Assembly: GCF_003386235.1 (NCBI RefSeq)
Contig: NZ_QRDZ01000027.1
Location: forward strand, 62,001-126,000
DNA from: Cohnella phaseoli
Lineage (GTDB): Bacteria; Bacillota; Bacilli; Paenibacillales; Paenibacillaceae
DNA: 64,000 nucleotides
Direction of reading: 5' to 3'
Of the stretch, positions 62,096 to 64,000 are shown one piece after another. Numbering within the stretch: position 1 is the stretch's first letter; each line of letters starts with the position of its first letter. The notes under the pieces are model-generated. The model ran no database searches, was not told where the DNA came from, and saw only the letters and a program-made list of their open reading frames with translations. The translations under genes were made by a program, and so were the position numbers.

Positions 62096-64000
62096 ATGAG
62101 GATGGCACGAAAACGAAACCTATCACGAAAACCAATCTTGTACAAGTCGGTGTTGTCCTTCTGTTTGGCGATCTTGCTGGCCTTGCAGACTGTGACTTTT
62201 ACCGCTTCCGCGAATCAACTGGAAGAGCCTGAAATTACGGCTCCCGAGTCGTCGGTAACCGAGGCGGTGTATGGGGACCCGGAGGGGGTCCTTCCAATGA
62301 TGCTGCGGGCGGGACCGGAGGATAAAACGACTATATTCATGGGAGCGAATTCAACTTTTCCGCTGGAAGTGAAGCAAAATAACGCTGTTGTTGACCCTGA
62401 CGGCACAATCCAGGGTAGACAGCAATTTACGCTTAAGTCTGAAGGTCTCAAGGTGCCGGTGAATGGCGATGATCCTAATCCGACCAATGCTGATCCTGAC
62501 CAATACATTCAGCAGGGCGACTGGATAGAGCTCAAAAGAGAAGTCTACTTCCAGGAAGTGGTCCTCCCGATAGCTACTAAAACCCTGAATGCACAAACAG
62601 AAATGGGCTCGAAAAAGCTTGGCACCGCCTATTTCACTGCGGGGAGCATTAGGATTGTTTTTGACGGAGATGCAAGTTTCTTCAACGGTGTCGGAAGAGC
62701 TGTTTCGTTCGGTTTTGAAACTACCGCCAATTCGGACTTGACTGGTTTGGACTATGGGGAAGCGAAGCCGATCCAAATTTTCGGGGGAGCTTACCAGCTC
62801 AAAAATCCGGATGTTACAGCGGCATACAGCATCAACTTGACCTCGCCTGGAATGGTCAAGTGGGATCAATATAGTTATCGCGGAATTCAACTCGCGCAAT
62901 TTGTTGAAGGAGCAATAACTTGGCAGTCAACGGCGTCTTCTTTCGATCAGTTTGATAGCACGATCAAACTGTCGCTGGATGGGAAGACATTTTACACTGA
63001 CCCTGCATCCTATAATACTGGCTCTGGTAATGTTCGCGGCATCTACGTGCCTGGTTCATTCAAAGTAAATGAAATTGAGGCAACCCCAAGCATTGGTGGG
63101 GACGGATCGCTGACTTATACTTTTCCTCCAGGAACCGGTGTGGATCCCAAGGTCGAATATAAAACATGGATTCCAAAGGAAGGCTATTATGTTGAGTACC
63201 GGAATCCGCCAGGCAATCTTGGTCGCAGCTATCGGGACATGCATGGCAAAGTGCAACTGAAACAGGACAACGATAAGTTGGTAGAGGCAGGTCTAGAGAT
63301 TTCTTTTGCACCAGACTGGATTCAAGCCAGCGCTTCGTATGACCATGCCAATGAAATGATCACATGGAAAGTCGTTGTCAACCAATATAACAAAAAAGGT
63401 TTAAAGGACTTTACTATCACAAATGTACTTCCAACTGGGCTAGAGTTTACTTCAGCCACATGGCAGACATGGGTGGATAATGTTCCCTCTCAGGTAACAT
63501 CAATTACACCCGACGTAAATGGTGTTTACTCTTTCGGCGAAATTAACGGTAAAGTGGAGCTAGTGATTAAAAGTAACGTGACAAGCGGATCTTATTTCAG
63601 GATCGATCCACGAGCCAATTGGAATCTGGTTACATCAGGCGGCATACAGGACAACGATGTGACGAGCGGTATAAGACCTGCTGCAGTGACAGACGAGGCG
63701 GTTGTCACCATCGGAGCACACACTTTTACAAAAGGTGGCTCTATTTCGACGGAAGATTTTAACCTCGGCAGCGTCACATGGACAGTTACCCTGACACCGC
63801 AATATGCTCTACCAGATGCAATAGTATATGATGTACTAGTGCATGGCGGAGATATGAGCGTCTTGGATAACGCTGTGGATGCAACCGGCGAGGTTAGTAA
63901 GGAAACGATTGCGAAAATCAAAGAAAATGTAAATGATGCGCAGTTATGGAAGCAGTACCATGCGGGTACTCTTAAGAGCTCAAACGGTTTGACGTTGAAG
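62096..64000 (+). CDS. Large secreted surface protein, 5' part only
   Basis: An open frame from 62096 runs off the window edge, giving 635 residues. It has a signal peptide (basic start, then SVLSFCLAILLALQTVTFTASAN) and then acidic, Thr/Ser-rich domains with features of Gram-positive adhesins: an N-terminal domain near EDKTTIFMGANSTFPLEVKQ, and repeated DUF11-like or isopeptide-type segments such as DFTITNVLPTGLEFTSATWQ and GSVTWTVTLTPQYALPDAIV. A sortase signal or repeats may lie beyond the edge. GAAGGAGAGG precedes the ATG. The gene is more A+T-rich than the rest of the window, which suggests acquisition or rapid change. Confidence 0.8.
   Translation, partial: MRMARKRNLSRKPILYKSVLSFCLAILLALQTVTFTASANQLEEPEITAPESSVTEAVYGDPEGVLPMMLRAGPEDKTTIFMGANSTFPLEVKQNNAVVDPDGTIQGRQQFTLKSEGLKVPVNGDDPNPTNADPDQYIQQGDWIELKREVYFQEVVLPIATKTLNAQTEMGSKKLGTAYFTAGSIRIVFDGDASFFNGVGRAVSFGFETTANSDLTGLDYGEAKPIQIFGGAYQLKNPDVTAAYSINLTSPGMVKWDQYSYRGIQLAQFVEGAITWQSTASSFDQFDSTIKLSLDGKTFYTDPASYNTGSGNVRGIYVPGSFKVNEIEATPSIGGDGSLTYTFPPGTGVDPKVEYKTWIPKEGYYVEYRNPPGNLGRSYRDMHGKVQLKQDNDKLVEAGLEISFAPDWIQASASYDHANEMITWKVVVNQYNKKGLKDFTITNVLPTGLEFTSATWQTWVDNVPSQVTSITPDVNGVYSFGEINGKVELVIKSNVTSGSYFRIDPRANWNLVTSGGIQDNDVTSGIRPAAVTDEAVVTIGAHTFTKGGSISTEDFNLGSVTWTVTLTPQYALPDAIVYDVLVHGGDMSVLDNAVDATGEVSKETIAKIKENVNDAQLWKQYHAGTLKSSNGLTLK

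Overview
The window looks like chromosomal DNA from a GC-rich member of the Paenibacillaceae (Cohnella- or Paenibacillus-like). The reasons are Gram-positive ribosome sites (GGAGG types, GTG and TTG starts), three-gene sugar ABC cassettes paired with YesM-type kinases and AraC-type response regulators, very large hybrid kinases, NHLP-type peptides and YhgE/Pip proteins. No tRNA, rRNA, CRISPR array, insertion sequence or prophage was seen. The species is an inference.

Layout. 20-4484: a carbohydrate-sensing kinase/regulator pair translationally coupled to mannonate dehydratase (uxuA). 4617-9034: a LacI-type regulator and an iolC-mmsA-SDR operon joined by a shared TCTAATCGATTAG operator. 9184-10071: an Rpn-like nuclease. 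10134-13238: a 1034-residue double-kinase hybrid sensor. 13377-15153: overlapping guanylate-kinase-like and dGTPase-like genes. 15198-18610: FAD dehydrogenase, DUF1905/YdeI protein and an EamA transporter divergent from a MocR regulator. 20095-25047: an NAD and ADP-ribose cluster (pnuC, nadR-like, nrtR-like, NADAR, PARG-like, and kptA after a repeat). 25135-29884: lipoprotein, serine hydrolase, YhgE/Pip protein. 29993-32678: an iron-siderophore binding lipoprotein and a Btr-like AraC regulator fused to a binding-protein domain. 32757-38159: Bax-inhibitor-like protein, GT2, an ECF41 sigma factor with its carboxymuconolactone decarboxylase target, an EamA transporter and a metallophosphoesterase. 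38398-45372: a sugar ABC transporter with its two-component system, followed by an 11-copy 42-bp tandem repeat. 46021-47456: an Rrf2 (YwnA-like) regulator, a YwnB-like reductase and a small YfhD-like gene. 47786-51058: a class I isoprenoid-synthase-like enzyme, an NHLP-leader peptide ending in Trp, and a convergent seven-helix histidine kinase. 51158-53434: a MocR regulator divergent from a short proline-dehydrogenase-like protein. 53457-57046: the nirBDC nitrite operon. 57260-61577: a SARP-type response regulator and a second 1038-residue double-kinase sensor. 62096-64000: the 5' part of a large A+T-richer surface protein.

The best candidate for an undescribed system is 47786-49081, possibly with the kinase at 49145-51058. 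The precursor has an NHLP leader, one Gly-Gly, and then only eight residues ending in Trp, and it sits directly after an enzyme with both acidic motifs of class I prenyl or terpene synthases. This resembles a ComQ-ComX-ComP arrangement built on an unrelated leader. Second is the pnuC-to-kptA cluster, which places NAD re-synthesis, ADP-ribose removal and an ADP-ribose-type sensor together. Other signals read directly from the DNA are two ECF41-type promoters with identical spacing, paired Rrf2 operators, stacked palindromes before nirB, and a 180-bp modular repeat present in two inverted copies that flank 17-24 kb.
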